From: an uncultured Clostridia bacterium
GTDB taxonomy: Bacteria > Bacillota > Clostridia > TANB77 > CAG-508
Assembly: GCA_944391795.1 (NCBI GenBank)
Contig: CALXUW010000086.1
Span: 1 to 40,984, forward strand
Length of the DNA stretch: 40,984 nucleotides
Reading direction: 5' to 3'
The first letter of the stretch is position 1, and every line of letters begins with the position of its first letter. Position numbers and translations under genes: made by a program. The notes under the pieces are model-generated. The model saw nothing but the letters and a program-made list of their open reading frames with translations, made no database searches and was not told the DNA's origin. Of the stretch, positions 1 through 8,754 are shown in pieces.

Positions 1-130
1 TATCACTATTTATTATCCATACATCTGCACCTAAATGATAAAAACCTCTTTCAAAAACTTTTTTATCATATTTTTCCATTATCTCTCCTGTTGGTTTTCC
101 TTCTCCATCTAACACTTCCCAATATTCCAT
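1..130 (-). CDS. NUDIX hydrolase, N-terminal fragment
   Basis: The first 43 residues of a protein run off the left edge of the window. They start MEYWEVLDGEGKPTGE and continue to GFYHLGADVWIINSD. This matches the start of IDI-like NUDIX hydrolases, where a short strand (WDLYDKDGKKTG type) is followed by the YHL-x4-WI strand. The Nudix box lies outside the window, so the activity (hydrolysis of a nucleoside diphosphate derivative) is inferred from family only. The ATG is preceded by TAGGAG with good spacing. Confidence 0.6.
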   Translation of the reverse strand, partial: MEYWEVLDGEGKPTGEIMEKYDKKVFERGFYHLGADVWIINSD

Positions 131-249
131 AAATCCATCTCCTATTTAATTTTTATACCTATAATAGTTTTTTTCTTACTATATCACAGATTTACATTTT
201 CCTCAACAAAATCACTAAAATTCGCACTAAATATATTGGATTATTTTGT

Positions 250-283
250 ATAAAAAATAAAGCACCTATTACAAGGCACTTTA
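250..283 (-). terminator. Intrinsic terminator
   Basis: On the minus strand AAAGTGCCT pairs with AGGTGCTTT (two G-U pairs) around a 6-nt loop and is followed by ATTTTTTATA. It lies downstream of rlmD. Between it and rlmD (284-558) I see no convincing gene, only an imperfect hairpin centred on ACCATATcATATGGT (345-359). Confidence 0.55.
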
Positions 284-558
284 CTTAGGATTCTCTTTAA
301 CTTTTAAATTTTATTTTATAAATTTATATGTTCATCAACATACAACCATATCATATGGTGTGTTGAGCATAGATATATAATCTATGTAACCCTCTCACAG
401 CAACTATTATATCAATTCTAAAAATTCACTTTATATGTCTCCACACTCCATATCTAAAACAACCTTAACATTAATTTCATTATTTTGTACTTTTTCTAGT
501 CCAAATCCACCTCTTTTATGAAACATTATTGTATCTTGAAAGCTAGTAAATTCAAGTA

Positions 559-1932
559 TTACTGGTAATTCTTTAACTCTAGCAACGCGCAGCACTCCAC
601 ATGACTTGTAAACGGAAACATATCCACACACTCTATCTCCTCTACCCCATAAACTTCCTCCAACCTAGCCAAATCTCTAACCAAAGTTGCAGGATTACAA
701 CTAATATAAACTAATTTTTTTGGTCTAACTTTCAAAATATTATCTATACTCCTACTATCTAAGCCCCTTCTTGGTGGATCAATCATTATAATATCAGGCA
801 ATATTTTTTTTACATTTACCAAATCATCCAATATTTCTTCCACATCACCTGCTATAAATTGAGCATTGGTTACATTATTTTTCAAAGCATTTTCTCTTGC
901 ATCTTTAACCGCTTCTTCAACAATCTCTATTCCATATACTTTTTTAGCAAATTTAGACATAAATAATGATATTGTACCTATCCCACAATACAAGTCAAAA
1001 ACCACATCATTTTTTGATATTTTAGCCGCTTCTACTCCTATATTATATAATTTTTCTGCCTGTATTGGATTTACTTGATAAAATGACAATGGCGATATTT
1101 TAAATGTAAAATCTCCTAATATATCTTCAATATATCCATTACCATATAAATTAATATTTTGATTTCCCATAATTACATTTGTATCTTTAGTATTTATATT
1201 TTTTACAATCGTTTTTACTTCTGGAAAATTATTTAGTATGTCTTTTACTAATTTTTCTTCTTTTGGTATGCTTTTCCCATTTATAACTAAAACACACATA
1301 ATTTGGTTTGTTCTTATTCCAACTTTTGTTACTATATGTCTTACTAATCCTTTTTTAGTTTTTTCGTTATAAATACTTATATTATTGTTCACAAGAAACT
1401 CAAATACAAATTTTGCAAGTTTTTGACTTTTCTCATTTTGTATATAACATTTTTTTATTGGTATAATTTCATGGGTTCTGTTTGCAAATATTCCTATTGT
1501 AGGATTTCCGGCCTTATCCAGTCCTAGTGGATATTGTGCTTTATTTCTATAAAAATATGGATTTTCCATTCCTATTGTTTCTTTTACTTTTATTTTTGTG
1601 TTTAACGTTTTATTTACAAGACTTTGAACTGCATTTTGTTTCATTTTTAGTGTTTCTTCGTATTTTATATGTCTTAAATTGCAACCTCCACATCTTTTGT
1701 ATGTATTACAATCACTTTCGTTTCTTTTGTTAGATTCTTTGATAATTTCTAATATTTTTCCAAATGCATGTGATGTTAACACTTTTACAATTAAGATTTT
1801 TACTTTTTCTCCTTTTATTGTACCTGGTATAAATACTGTAAAGTTTTCTATTTTTGCTATTCCTTCTCCTTCATAGCCATTATCTATTATATCTACTATA
1901 TATTCTTGATTTTTTTTGATTGGTGCTTGCAT
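559..1932 (-). CDS. rlmD: 23S rRNA (uracil-5-)-methyltransferase, RlmD/TrmA family
   Basis: This 457-residue SAM-dependent enzyme methylates C5 of a uracil in 23S rRNA. An N-terminal TRAM domain (about residues 5-55) contains GYEGEGIAKIENFTVFIPG. The iron-sulfur cysteines follow as C-x5-C-x2-C (CNTYKRCGGC), with a fourth in KKCYIQNEK. The SAM site is DLYCGIGTISLF, with DPPRRGLD and the catalytic-Cys motif YISCNPATLVRDL near the end. Length and C-terminus (FPFTSHVECCALL) are normal for the family. The paralogues RlmCD and RlmD cannot be told apart here. The stop is TAA. The single CGG trinucleotide is out of phase (GCC-GGA) and the frame is intact. Confidence 0.93.
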   Translation of the reverse strand: MQAPIKKNQEYIVDIIDNGYEGEGIAKIENFTVFIPGTIKGEKVKILIVKVLTSHAFGKILEIIKESNKRNESDCNTYKRCGGCNLRHIKYEETLKMKQNAVQSLVNKTLNTKIKVKETIGMENPYFYRNKAQYPLGLDKAGNPTIGIFANRTHEIIPIKKCYIQNEKSQKLAKFVFEFLVNNNISIYNEKTKKGLVRHIVTKVGIRTNQIMCVLVINGKSIPKEEKLVKDILNNFPEVKTIVKNINTKDTNVIMGNQNINLYGNGYIEDILGDFTFKISPLSFYQVNPIQAEKLYNIGVEAAKISKNDVVFDLYCGIGTISLFMSKFAKKVYGIEIVEEAVKDARENALKNNVTNAQFIAGDVEEILDDLVNVKKILPDIIMIDPPRRGLDSRSIDNILKVRPKKLVYISCNPATLVRDLARLEEVYGVEEIECVDMFPFTSHVECCALLELKNYQ

Positions 1933-2054
1933 ATTTATCTTTTTCCTTCCTTAATTTCTTATATTACTTGTTCTTAATGATATACTTTTCTATATTATTA
2001 TACTATGTGATAATTTTTTTAACAAGTATTATCGTTTTAATTGTTTCTTATATG

Positions 2055-2100
2055 CAAAAATATCCAATAAGTATTTTTAATACTATTGGATATTTTTTTA
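2055..2100 (-). terminator. Terminator of the ABC exporter operon
   Basis: A perfect 12-bp stem (AAATATCCAATA / TATTGGATATTT) is followed by T-runs on both strands. It ends the marR-ABC operon on the minus strand, immediately beyond the TAA of the second ABC gene. Confidence 0.7.
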
Positions 2101-3961
2101 ATCTATTTCAATTGCTCCTGTATAAAGTCCATAATATGTTCCTTTTTTACTTATTAATTCTTCATGGTTTCCTCTTTCTATAATTCTTCCATGATCTAAT
2201 ACCATTATTAAATCAGAGTTTTTTATTGTAGAAAGTCTATGTGCTATTACAAATACAGTTCTTCCTTTCATTAATTTATCCATTCCGTCTTGAACTATTT
2301 TTTCTGTTCTTGTGTCTATACTTGAAGTTGCTTCGTCTAGTATAAGTACTGGTGGATTATTTAGTGCTGCTCTTGCAATTGAAAGTAATTGTCTTTGACC
2401 TTGTGATAATCCTTCTCCATTTCCTGTTATTACTGTATCGTATCCATGAGGAAGATGTCTTATAAATTTATCTGCATTTGATAGTTTTGCAGCTTCTATT
2501 ACTTCTTCATCTGTTGCATTTAGTTTTCCATATCTTATGTTGTCTTTTATTGTTCCTGTAAATAAACTTGTGTCTTGTAAAACCATTCCTAATGATCTTC
2601 TTAGGTCATCTTTTTTTATTTTTCTTATATTTATTCTATCATATCTAATTTTTCCTTCTTGAATATCATAGAATCTGTTTATTAGATTTGTTATTGTAGT
2701 TTTTCCTGCTCCTGTTGCTCCTACAAATGATACTTTTTGTCCTTCTTTTGCAGTTAATGTTATGTCATGTAAAATTCGTTTGTTTTCTTCATATCCAAAT
2801 TGAACATTTTCAAATTCTACTTGACCACGAAGTCTAGTATATGTTATTCTTCCGTCTTTATGTGGATGCTTCCATGCCCATATTCCTGTTCTTTCATTTG
2901 CTTCTACTATTTTTCCATTTTCTATTTTAGCATTTACTAAAGTTACATATCCTTCATCTTGTTCTACTTCTTCATCTATTAATTCAAATATTCTTCCAGC
3001 TCCAGCTAAAGCCATTACTATTGAGTTCATTTGTTGTGATACTTGACCGAAGTGGATTTGTAAATGCTTTTACATATTGTAAAAATGCTGCTATACTTCC
3101 TATTGTTAATATTCCATTTACTGATAATATTCCACCTATTACAGCTACTAGTACATATCCTAAGTTTCCTATATTCATTATACATGGCATTAAAATATTT
3201 GCATACATATTAGCTTTTGTCATACTGTCACATAAGTTTTCGTTTAATTCGTCAAATTTGTTTTTTGCATCATCTTCATAATTAAATACTTTTACAACTT
3301 TTTGTCCTTCCATCATTTCTTCAATATATCCATTTACTTTTCCTAAATCTTCTTGTTGTTTTACGAAAAATCTTGAACTGTTTCCTCCTAAATACCTAGA
3401 AACAAATATCATTAATATTACCATTGCAATTACAACTAATGTTAAATAAATATTTGTTGCAAACATTGCAGCCAAAACAGCTACCATTGATACTATTGCT
3501 GAAAAAACTTGAGGAATACTTTGACTTAATACTTGTCTTAATGTATCTACGTCATTTGTATAAGTACTCATTATGTCACCATGTGTCCTACTGTCAAAAT
3601 ATCTAATTGGTAGTTTTTGCATGTGTGTAAACATTTCTGCACGTATTTGATTTAAAACTCCTTGTGAAATGTTTATCATTAATCTGTTATATAAATATGT
3701 ACATATTATACCTATTAAGTATATTACTCCCATAATTATTATTACATTTAATAAAGCTGTAAAATCTGGATTGCTACTTCCTAGAAGTGGAGTGATGAAG
3801 TCATCTATTAAGTATTTTATAAATTGTACGCCTAATACTCCAACTAATGCACTTATTATAATACTTATAAGAACTACTACTAGCTGAAGTTTAAATCCTT
3901 TTGTTACATATTTTAGTAATCTTTTTATTGTTTTTAGTTTTGATCCTTTATTTTTGTTCAT
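2098..3961 (-). CDS. Multidrug ABC exporter half-transporter, catalytic subunit (with +1 shift)
   Basis: This is a type IV ABC half-exporter of about 620 residues with six membrane segments followed by an ATPase domain. Walker A is GATGAGKTT (about residue 414), the signature LSQGQRQ (about 518), and Walker B LILDEATSSID keeps the catalytic Glu. A linker insertion (EQDEGYVTLVNA...WAWKHPH) is seen in many clostridial exporters. The gene is split: after FTNPL the frame meets CGG at 3047-3049, and skipping one base gives FTNPL-G-QVSQQMNSI, restoring the family sequence. The start is the second ATG (MNKNKGSK), 8 nt after GGAGG; the ATG six bases upstream is too close. It overlaps the end of the partner gene by 14 nt. 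Together they form a heterodimer, probably for drug efflux. Confidence 0.93.
3047..3049 (-). other. +1 shift site 1 (in-frame CGG), ABC exporter catalytic subunit
   Basis: The minus strand reads CTT-CGG-TCA in the upstream frame. Skipping the C at 3049 gives CTT-GGT-CAA (L-G-Q), and the transmembrane domain runs on as VSQQMNSIV into the ATPase domain. Codon 305 of 620. Confidence 0.9.
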
Positions 3962-5694
3962 CTTCATCTCCTCCTTTCATTTGTGTTTCATAAACTTCTT
4001 TGTATATACTATTTGTTTTTAATAGTTCTTGGGAAGTTCCTATTCCATCTATTTTTCCTTCATTTAAAACTATTATTTTATCTGCGTCTTCTATTGATGA
4101 AACTCTTTGGGCTATAATTATTTTTGTTGTATTTGGTATTTTTTCTTTAAAAGCTTTTCTAATTAGGCTATCTGTTTTTGTGTCTACTGCACTTGTTGAA
4201 TCATCTAATATTAAGATTTTTGGATGTTTTAATATGGCTCTTGCAATACAAATTCTTTGTTTTTGTCCTCCTGATACATTTGTTCCACCTTGGTCTAACT
4301 TGGTTTCATATTTACTTGGAAATTCTTTTATAAAGCTATCTGCTTGGGCTAGTTTACAAGCTTCTTCTAGTTCTTCTTGATCTGCATTTTTCTTTCCCCA
4401 TCTTAAGTTTTCTGCAATTGTTCCTGAAAATAGGACATTTTTTTGTAATACCATTGCAACTTCTTCTCTTAAGCTTTGTATGTCATAATCTCTTACATCA
4501 ATTCCACCTACTTTTACAGTTCCTTTACTTACATCATAAAGTCTTGGTATTAATTGAACTAAGGTTGATTTTGAACTTCCTGTTCCTCCTATTATTCCTA
4601 TTGTTTCGCCTTCTTTTATTTCTAAATTAATATTTTCTAATGCAAAGTTTTCTTCATCTTCTTCATCACTATATCTGAAACTTACATTTTCAAAAGTAAT
4701 TGAACCGTTCTTTACTTCTTTTATTGGATTTTCTTTATTTTTTATTTTTGGTTCTTCTTCTATTACTTCTAGAATTCTTTCAGCTGAAGATTGGGCCATT
4801 ATTATCATTACAAATACAAATGATAACATCATTAAACTAGATAGTATTTGCCAAGCATATGTGATAATACTTGAAAGTTCTCCTGTTCCGCATTTCACCA
4901 CCTACTATTAGGTTTGAACCTATCCATGAAATTAATAATATACATGTATATATTGTTAATTGCATAACAGGACCATTAAATGCTATTATCTTTTCTGCTT
5001 TTTTGAAGTTTTTATAAACTTCATCATTTACTTCTTTAAATTTCTTTTCTTCATGGTCTTCTCTTACATAGGCTTTTACTACTCTTATACTACTTACATT
5101 TTCTTGTACTACTCTATTTAATTTGTCATATTTTTTAAATACTCTTTCGAAATTAGGATGAGCTTTTGTTGCTATAAAGTATAAAATTACACCTAAAACT
5201 GGTATTGCTACAAAAAATATTAATGATAAATTTAGACTTATTGATATTACCATTAGTAATGCAAATATCATCATTATAGGCCCTCTTACTAAAATTCTAA
5301 TAATCATTTGAAAAGCCATTTGCACATTTGTTACATCTGTTGTCATACGTGTTACTAAACTTGATGTTGAAAATTTATCTATATTTTCAAAAGAATAGTC
5401 TTGTATTTTATGAAACATTGCTTTTCTTAAGTTTTTTGCATATCCTGCTGATGCTTTTGCCGCAAACCTTCCAGAAAGCATTCCAAAAGTTAATGAAAGA
5501 ATAGCTGCAATTATTAATAAACCTCCAATTTCTAGTATGTATTTTACATCACCATTTTGTATACCTACATCTATTATCTTTGCCATAAGTATTGGTATTA
5601 TTACTTCCATTACAACCTCTAAAACCACAAATATTGGTGTTAGTATTGTTTGTTTTTTGTATTCTTTTATGTATTTTGCTAATTTTTTAAACAT
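3948..5694 (-). CDS. Multidrug ABC exporter half-transporter, degenerate-site subunit (with +1 shift)
   Basis: This half-exporter of 581 residues has TM helices to about residue 300. Walker A is GGTGSSKST (about 369), the signature VSGGQKQ (about 473), and Walker B LILDDSTSAVD. Asp replaces the catalytic Glu after Walker B, as in the non-catalytic half of heterodimeric exporters of the LmrCD/TM287-288 type. The neighbouring gene carries the canonical site. After VGGEM the frame hits CGG at 4888-4890; the +1 skip restores GEM-G-TGELSSIITY, where the G-T/S-G-E/D-L motif is typical of this loop. The start has AAAGGAG upstream. The gene follows marR after a repeat-rich spacer. Confidence 0.93.
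4888..4890 (-). other. +1 shift site 2 (in-frame CGG), ABC exporter degenerate subunit
   Basis: ATG-CGG-AAC in the upstream frame becomes ATG-GGA-ACA (M-G-T) when the C at 4890 is skipped, continuing GELSSII. Without the shift, 17 unrelated residues precede a stop. Codon 269 of 581. Confidence 0.9.
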
Positions 5695-5712
5695 TTGTTT
5701 TTCTCCTTTCTT

Positions 5713-5804
5713 GTGTTAATAAGTGTTAATAAGTGCCAATAATGTCACTAATGTCAGTGGTGTCAGTATGTCAGTATGTCAATGGGGACGGAGTTTTTTG
5801 ACAC
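5713..5804. repeat. Degenerate short tandem array with REP-like unit
   Basis: A run of GTGTTAATAA-like and TGTCAGTA-like units leads into an inverted unit whose minus strand reads TGTCA-N5-CTCCGTCCCC-ATTGACA (5777-5803). The same unit, next to another short tandem array, occurs at 34205-34231. It sits in the leader between marR and the ABC genes. Confidence 0.7.
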
Positions 5805-5845
5805 TTTTCTAATTTAATTATTATTTTTTATGCACTTTATAAATT

Positions 5846-6271
5846 CTATAAATTTGTAGACATTTTTTTTAAGACAGATAAAAAATAAGAGATTTCTTCT
5901 TTTGAGATATTTTCTAATAGCTTGTTTTCTACTTCTCTTATACTTAAATCTATTTTATTAACTATGTCTGATGCTTTTTTAGTTATTGTTATTTCTTTTA
6001 ATCTTGCATCTTTGCCTTGCGTTTTTCGTTCTATTAAGTCATTTTGTTGCATAATTTGTAATATTCCTGTGATTGTAGGTTTTCTTAGGTCGAATTCTTG
6101 TCTTAAGTCTTTTGCATATATTTTTTTGTTTTTGGAATTTTCATATATGTATTTTAATATGAAAGCTTGAACTCCTGTTATTTTGTAGCTTAAGAATGTT
6201 TCATTTAGTTTTCTGGTTATTTTTCGTGACAACATTTGTATTTGCTTGCCTATGTCATTTTCTGAATCCAT
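5846..6271 (-). CDS. MarR-family transcriptional regulator
   Basis: This 141-residue winged-helix regulator contains ITGVQAFILKYIYENSK, the recognition helix region LRQEFDLRKPTITGILQIMQ, and the wing DLIERKTQGKDARLKEITIT. The last of these is the D-x-R wing typical of MarR proteins. The gene is first in a transcription unit with the ABC exporter, so it probably represses that exporter and is relieved by a toxic ligand. A good promoter and a palindrome over its -10 lie just upstream. The start has AGGAGG at ideal spacing. The stop is TAG. Confidence 0.88.
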   Translation of the reverse strand: MDSENDIGKQIQMLSRKITRKLNETFLSYKITGVQAFILKYIYENSKNKKIYAKDLRQEFDLRKPTITGILQIMQQNDLIERKTQGKDARLKEITITKKASDIVNKIDLSIREVENKLLENISKEEISYFLSVLKKMSTNL

Positions 6272-6285
6272 ATTGTTAGCCTCCT

Positions 6286-6301
6286 AACTAGATTTATAGT
6301 T
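6286..6301. promoter_or_regulatory. Candidate MarR operator
   Basis: The palindrome AACTA-N6-TAGTT overlaps the -10 element of the marR promoter. Autoregulation by MarR is inferred from position only. Confidence 0.4.
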
Positions 6302-6326
6302 TAGCACTTTTTTTGTTGATTGTCAA
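6298..6326 (-). promoter_or_regulatory. Promoter of marR-ABC operon
   Basis: The minus strand carries TTGACA, a 17-nt spacer, then TAAACT, about 27 nt upstream of the marR ATG. Confidence 0.6.
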
Positions 6327-6364
6327 TTGAGTTAGGAATTTAAATTTCATTTTTTTGTATAAGT

Positions 6365-6450
6365 TGTAAATGTCAAGAGTTTTTGTAGTTTTTTGCCAAA
6401 ATCCTACATATTTTTTTGCCAAAAAACTACAAAAACTCTTGACATTTACA
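6365..6450. repeat. Perfect 30-bp inverted repeat
   Basis: Arms 6365-6394 and 6421-6450 are perfectly complementary around a 26-nt loop. The element lies between the 3' end of the GC-richer orphan gene and the marR promoter. It could be a strong terminator or the edge of an acquired segment. Confidence 0.8.
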
Positions 6451-6454
6451 AGGG

Positions 6455-6817
6455 TTACAATTTTTCGACTACGATGTCGACTTTTATAACCCTTTCCCAT
6501 GCGACATGCTGGAAACGGTACTCCGTTTCTTCTTTTCCTGTCGCCGGATTAATAATCGTGTTTCCCGTAGGGACACGATTTGCTCTGGCTCTAATTACTG
6601 GTTTTCCGTTATTTCGCGGACTTGTTAAATCCGCGAGAATAGCCGGCGTAAGAACCACTGCAAGAACATCGCAATCAGCTCCTGCTTCCACGACATCCTT
6701 CCAGTCACTTACCGACTTGTCGAAGTTTTTGATTTCGACTTCTCCGTAAATGCGTTCCAGATTTTCGATCTGTTCCTTCGTCATTTGATGACGACTGAGC
6801 CATAAAACTTTCTTCAT
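6455..6817 (-). CDS. Hypothetical protein, GC-richer than its surroundings
   Basis: This 120-residue soluble protein starts MKKVLWLSRHQMTKEQIENL and ends FQHVAWERVIKVDIVVEKL. I do not recognise a family with confidence. The beginning (strand, S-R-H, then T-x-E-Q helix) faintly recalls the small CRISPR-accessory Csx20 group, but no CRISPR genes are near. Codon use (GCG, CCG, CGC, CGT, ACG) is clearly richer in G and C than the neighbours, suggesting transfer. The ATG at 6817 was chosen over an upstream TTG because GAGGG sits 6-8 nt before it. No in-frame CGG is present despite the higher GC. Confidence 0.75.
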   Translation of the reverse strand: MKKVLWLSRHQMTKEQIENLERIYGEVEIKNFDKSVSDWKDVVEAGADCDVLAVVLTPAILADLTSPRNNGKPVIRARANRVPTGNTIINPATGKEETEYRFQHVAWERVIKVDIVVEKL

Positions 6818-6835
6818 AATTTTCCCTCTTGGCAA

Positions 6836-7250
6836 TTTGCCATGTCATAAAGTGTATCTCTTTGATGTAGCGGAGTTGCTACAAATGTTACATCTTCTAT
6901 AATTATATGATATTTGCATAATTTTGTTAATAGTCACTCTTTATTTGATAGAAGTTATGTAAATGTTTGATTGACCTGTTCTTTATTTAAATAAAAATCT
7001 AAAATATTTAAATTGACTTTAAATTTAAACTCTTGGATGACTTAGACTTTCAAAGGTTTTCTAAGTACCGTTCATTGTTATTATATTTATTTTCTTTATT
7101 ATTATCACATACACAGTTTAGTGTAAGGATAGATGTAGTGCTTGCTGTACTGCTAAATTCACTATTTTAATAATGATATACTTACTTTTATACGGTTTAG
7201 TAAATATTATGGCAGTCGCCTTATTATTGCAATACTAGTAATTTTGAGCA
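6836..7250. other. Intergenic region without recognisable gene
   Basis: About 415 bp with no convincing ORF. One small stem, GTAGC-ggagtt-GCTAC, lies at its left end near the orphan gene. I recognise no known RNA family. It should contain the promoter of the orphan gene. Confidence 0.5.
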
Positions 7251-7253
7251 AAT

Positions 7254-7297
7254 AAAAAACACCACCTTATACTTTGACGAACTATGTGGTGTTTTAT
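7254..7297 (-). terminator. Terminator of the small membrane-protein operon
   Basis: AACACCAC / GTGGTGTT stem with T-rich tails on both sides, downstream of the 204-residue membrane protein. Confidence 0.65.
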
Positions 7298-7359
7298 AGC
7301 AATTTACACTATTTCTATGTTTCTCATTTTCTTTTTTATCGTACCATCATTTTTTCAGA

Positions 7360-7974
7360 TTATTCAGCAACTTTTATTAACCATTTTCTCTGTAAATATA
7401 TCATCATTCCATATAAAACTATATCATAGATTAAGGGTACAAAAATAATGTATCCATATTTTTGTGAAAATTCTTTTTTGAAATTTTCTTCTTGCTTTTC
7501 TTTTAAATTAGTATAAATATTAGTATAAATATCAGCATAACTTTCATTATTTTGGTATTTGTCTATTGCTTCATCTACTATATCGTCTAAATCACCTAAA
7601 TCATATACTCCTGAAATTCTATAAATTTGAGCTTGTTCTTGCATAAATTTTTGATATGAATTATAATCTATGATAAATCCTATTACAATCATAACTACAA
7701 AAAAGATACCTATATTTCTTATTATTATATTTATATCTTCTTTTCTAATAAAATATCGTTGCACTACATTTCTTGAGCCTACCCAAACATATAAAAAAGT
7801 TGTTATAGTCGTTAAAATTATTTGCAGGATCATTTCTGCTGTAGCATTTTCCATATTTCTAATAAAAGAACCAATAATGAAATGATTTATTATACCAAAT
7901 ATAAAAGAAACCATTATGTATTCCCAAATTAATTTTTTTGAAATATCAACTGCAGATAGACTTTTCTTTTCCAT
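7360..7974 (-). CDS. Hypothetical four-helix membrane protein
   Basis: This 204-residue protein has four hydrophobic segments: about residues 14-35, 45-67, 85-105 and 175-198. A charged, tyrosine-rich loop lies between helices 3 and 4 (DIVDEAIDKYQNNESYADIYTN). The N-terminus is predicted to be cytoplasmic. I do not recognise the family. It begins 4 nt after the stop of the 64-residue gene upstream, so the two are co-transcribed and possibly partners. AAGAAGGGAT is its ribosome binding site. Stop TAA. Confidence 0.7.
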   Translation of the reverse strand: MEKKSLSAVDISKKLIWEYIMVSFIFGIINHFIIGSFIRNMENATAEMILQIILTTITTFLYVWVGSRNVVQRYFIRKEDINIIIRNIGIFFVVMIVIGFIIDYNSYQKFMQEQAQIYRISGVYDLGDLDDIVDEAIDKYQNNESYADIYTNIYTNLKEKQEENFKKEFSQKYGYIIFVPLIYDIVLYGMMIYLQRKWLIKVAE

Positions 7975-7978
7975 AATT

Positions 7979-8173
7979 TTATCCCTTCTTTTTTTTCTTA
8001 ATTATTAAAACAATTACTAATCCTACTATAATTGCTAAAGCTATTGCCCCAATAGTTCCCACCTTTTGAACAGTATCTTGTGCCCTTTTACCAAAATCTA
8101 CTATTGAATGACTCTCTGTTAATTCATTTGTAGTTTTGGGTGAAGCTGACTTTAATGAATTTGAATTTACCAT
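7979..8173 (-). CDS. Small single-pass membrane protein
   Basis: The product is 64 residues: a polar N-terminal half (NSLKSASPKTTNELTESHS), one C-terminal membrane helix (TIGAIALAIIVGLVIVLII), and a KKKKKG tail. AAGGGGGTG precedes the ATG. It is the first gene of a two-gene unit with the four-helix protein. The function is unknown; the lysine-capped tail anchor suggests a small membrane-associated accessory protein. Confidence 0.65.
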   Translation of the reverse strand: MVNSNSLKSASPKTTNELTESHSIVDFGKRAQDTVQKVGTIGAIALAIIVGLVIVLIIKKKKKG

Positions 8174-8283
8174 AAAAACACCCCCTTATTTCTTTCTTAT
8201 ATCATTATATCTTAAAAGCACTAAAAATGCAATAGAAAGGCATTTTACGATAGTATAAAAAAATGCTCTATAGCATTACTTTC

Positions 8284-8333
8284 AAAAATAAACCTATGTA
8301 AAATATTAATATTTCAATACTTACATAGGCTTT
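8284..8333 (-). terminator. Terminator after tRNA-Leu
   Basis: AAGCCTATGTAA pairs with TTACATAGGTT on the minus strand and is followed by TATTTTTG, directly after the CCA end of the tRNA. Confidence 0.65.
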
Positions 8334-8339
8334 ATTGTT

Positions 8340-8423
8340 TGGTGCGGATGAAGGGACTCGAACCCCCACGCTTTTGGCACTGGTTCCTAAGACCAGCGCG
8401 TCTACCAGTTCCGCCACATCCGC
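8340..8423 (-). tRNA. tRNA-Leu (anticodon UAG)
   Basis: An 84-nt class II tRNA with acceptor GCGGATG/CATCCGC, a long variable arm and anticodon stem CTGGT with loop CTTAGGA (anticodon TAG). It also has T-loop GGTTCGAGTCC and an encoded CCA end. It reads CUN leucine codons. Confidence 0.95.
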
Positions 8424-8490
8424 TTGTTTGATTAACAATATATATATTACCACATATATTGTAATCTTGTCAAGCTTTAAAATAAATTTT

Positions 8491-8682
8491 TTACTTTACA
8501 CAGTAAAAAATTATAGCACCTAGCAAAACAATTATAAATCCTAATATTTTCATTCCTGTAGAAGCCTCATTTTGGTCACCAAAACCAAAGAATTTTTTTG
8601 TTACAATTCTAGCATCATATATTAATATTATCCCTAATAATACCATTATTACAGCTATAAGCTTTATTATCACTTGAAACAT
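8491..8682 (-). CDS. Small two-helix membrane protein
   Basis: The product is 63 residues with two hydrophobic helices (VIIKLIAVIMVLLGIILIYDA and MKILGFIIVLLGAIIFYCV). They are joined by a short polar loop containing KKFFGFGDQNEAS. The ATG at 8682 (MFQVIIK) is preferred over an upstream TTG because AAGGATG lies before it. The gene follows recG closely on the opposite side of tRNA-Leu. No family recognised. Confidence 0.6.
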   Translation of the reverse strand: MFQVIIKLIAVIMVLLGIILIYDARIVTKKFFGFGDQNEASTGMKILGFIIVLLGAIIFYCVK

Positions 8683-8754
8683 TATTATCAACATCCTTTT
8701 TATTTTTTACATTTTTTATATTAATATTTTTTACATTAAAAGTCAATATTTTAT

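Noticed and set aside
431-631. ORF downstream of and overlapping the end of rlmD (IMFHKRGGFGLEKVQNNEINVKVV...)
   Set aside because: The first half is rlmD read in another frame. The last 40 residues look protein-like, but there is no start with a ribosome site and no recognisable family, so it is at most a gene remnant.
6455-6817. Firm assignment of the orphan gene to the Csx20 CRISPR accessory group
   Set aside because: Only a faint similarity at the N-terminus and no CRISPR-Cas genes nearby.
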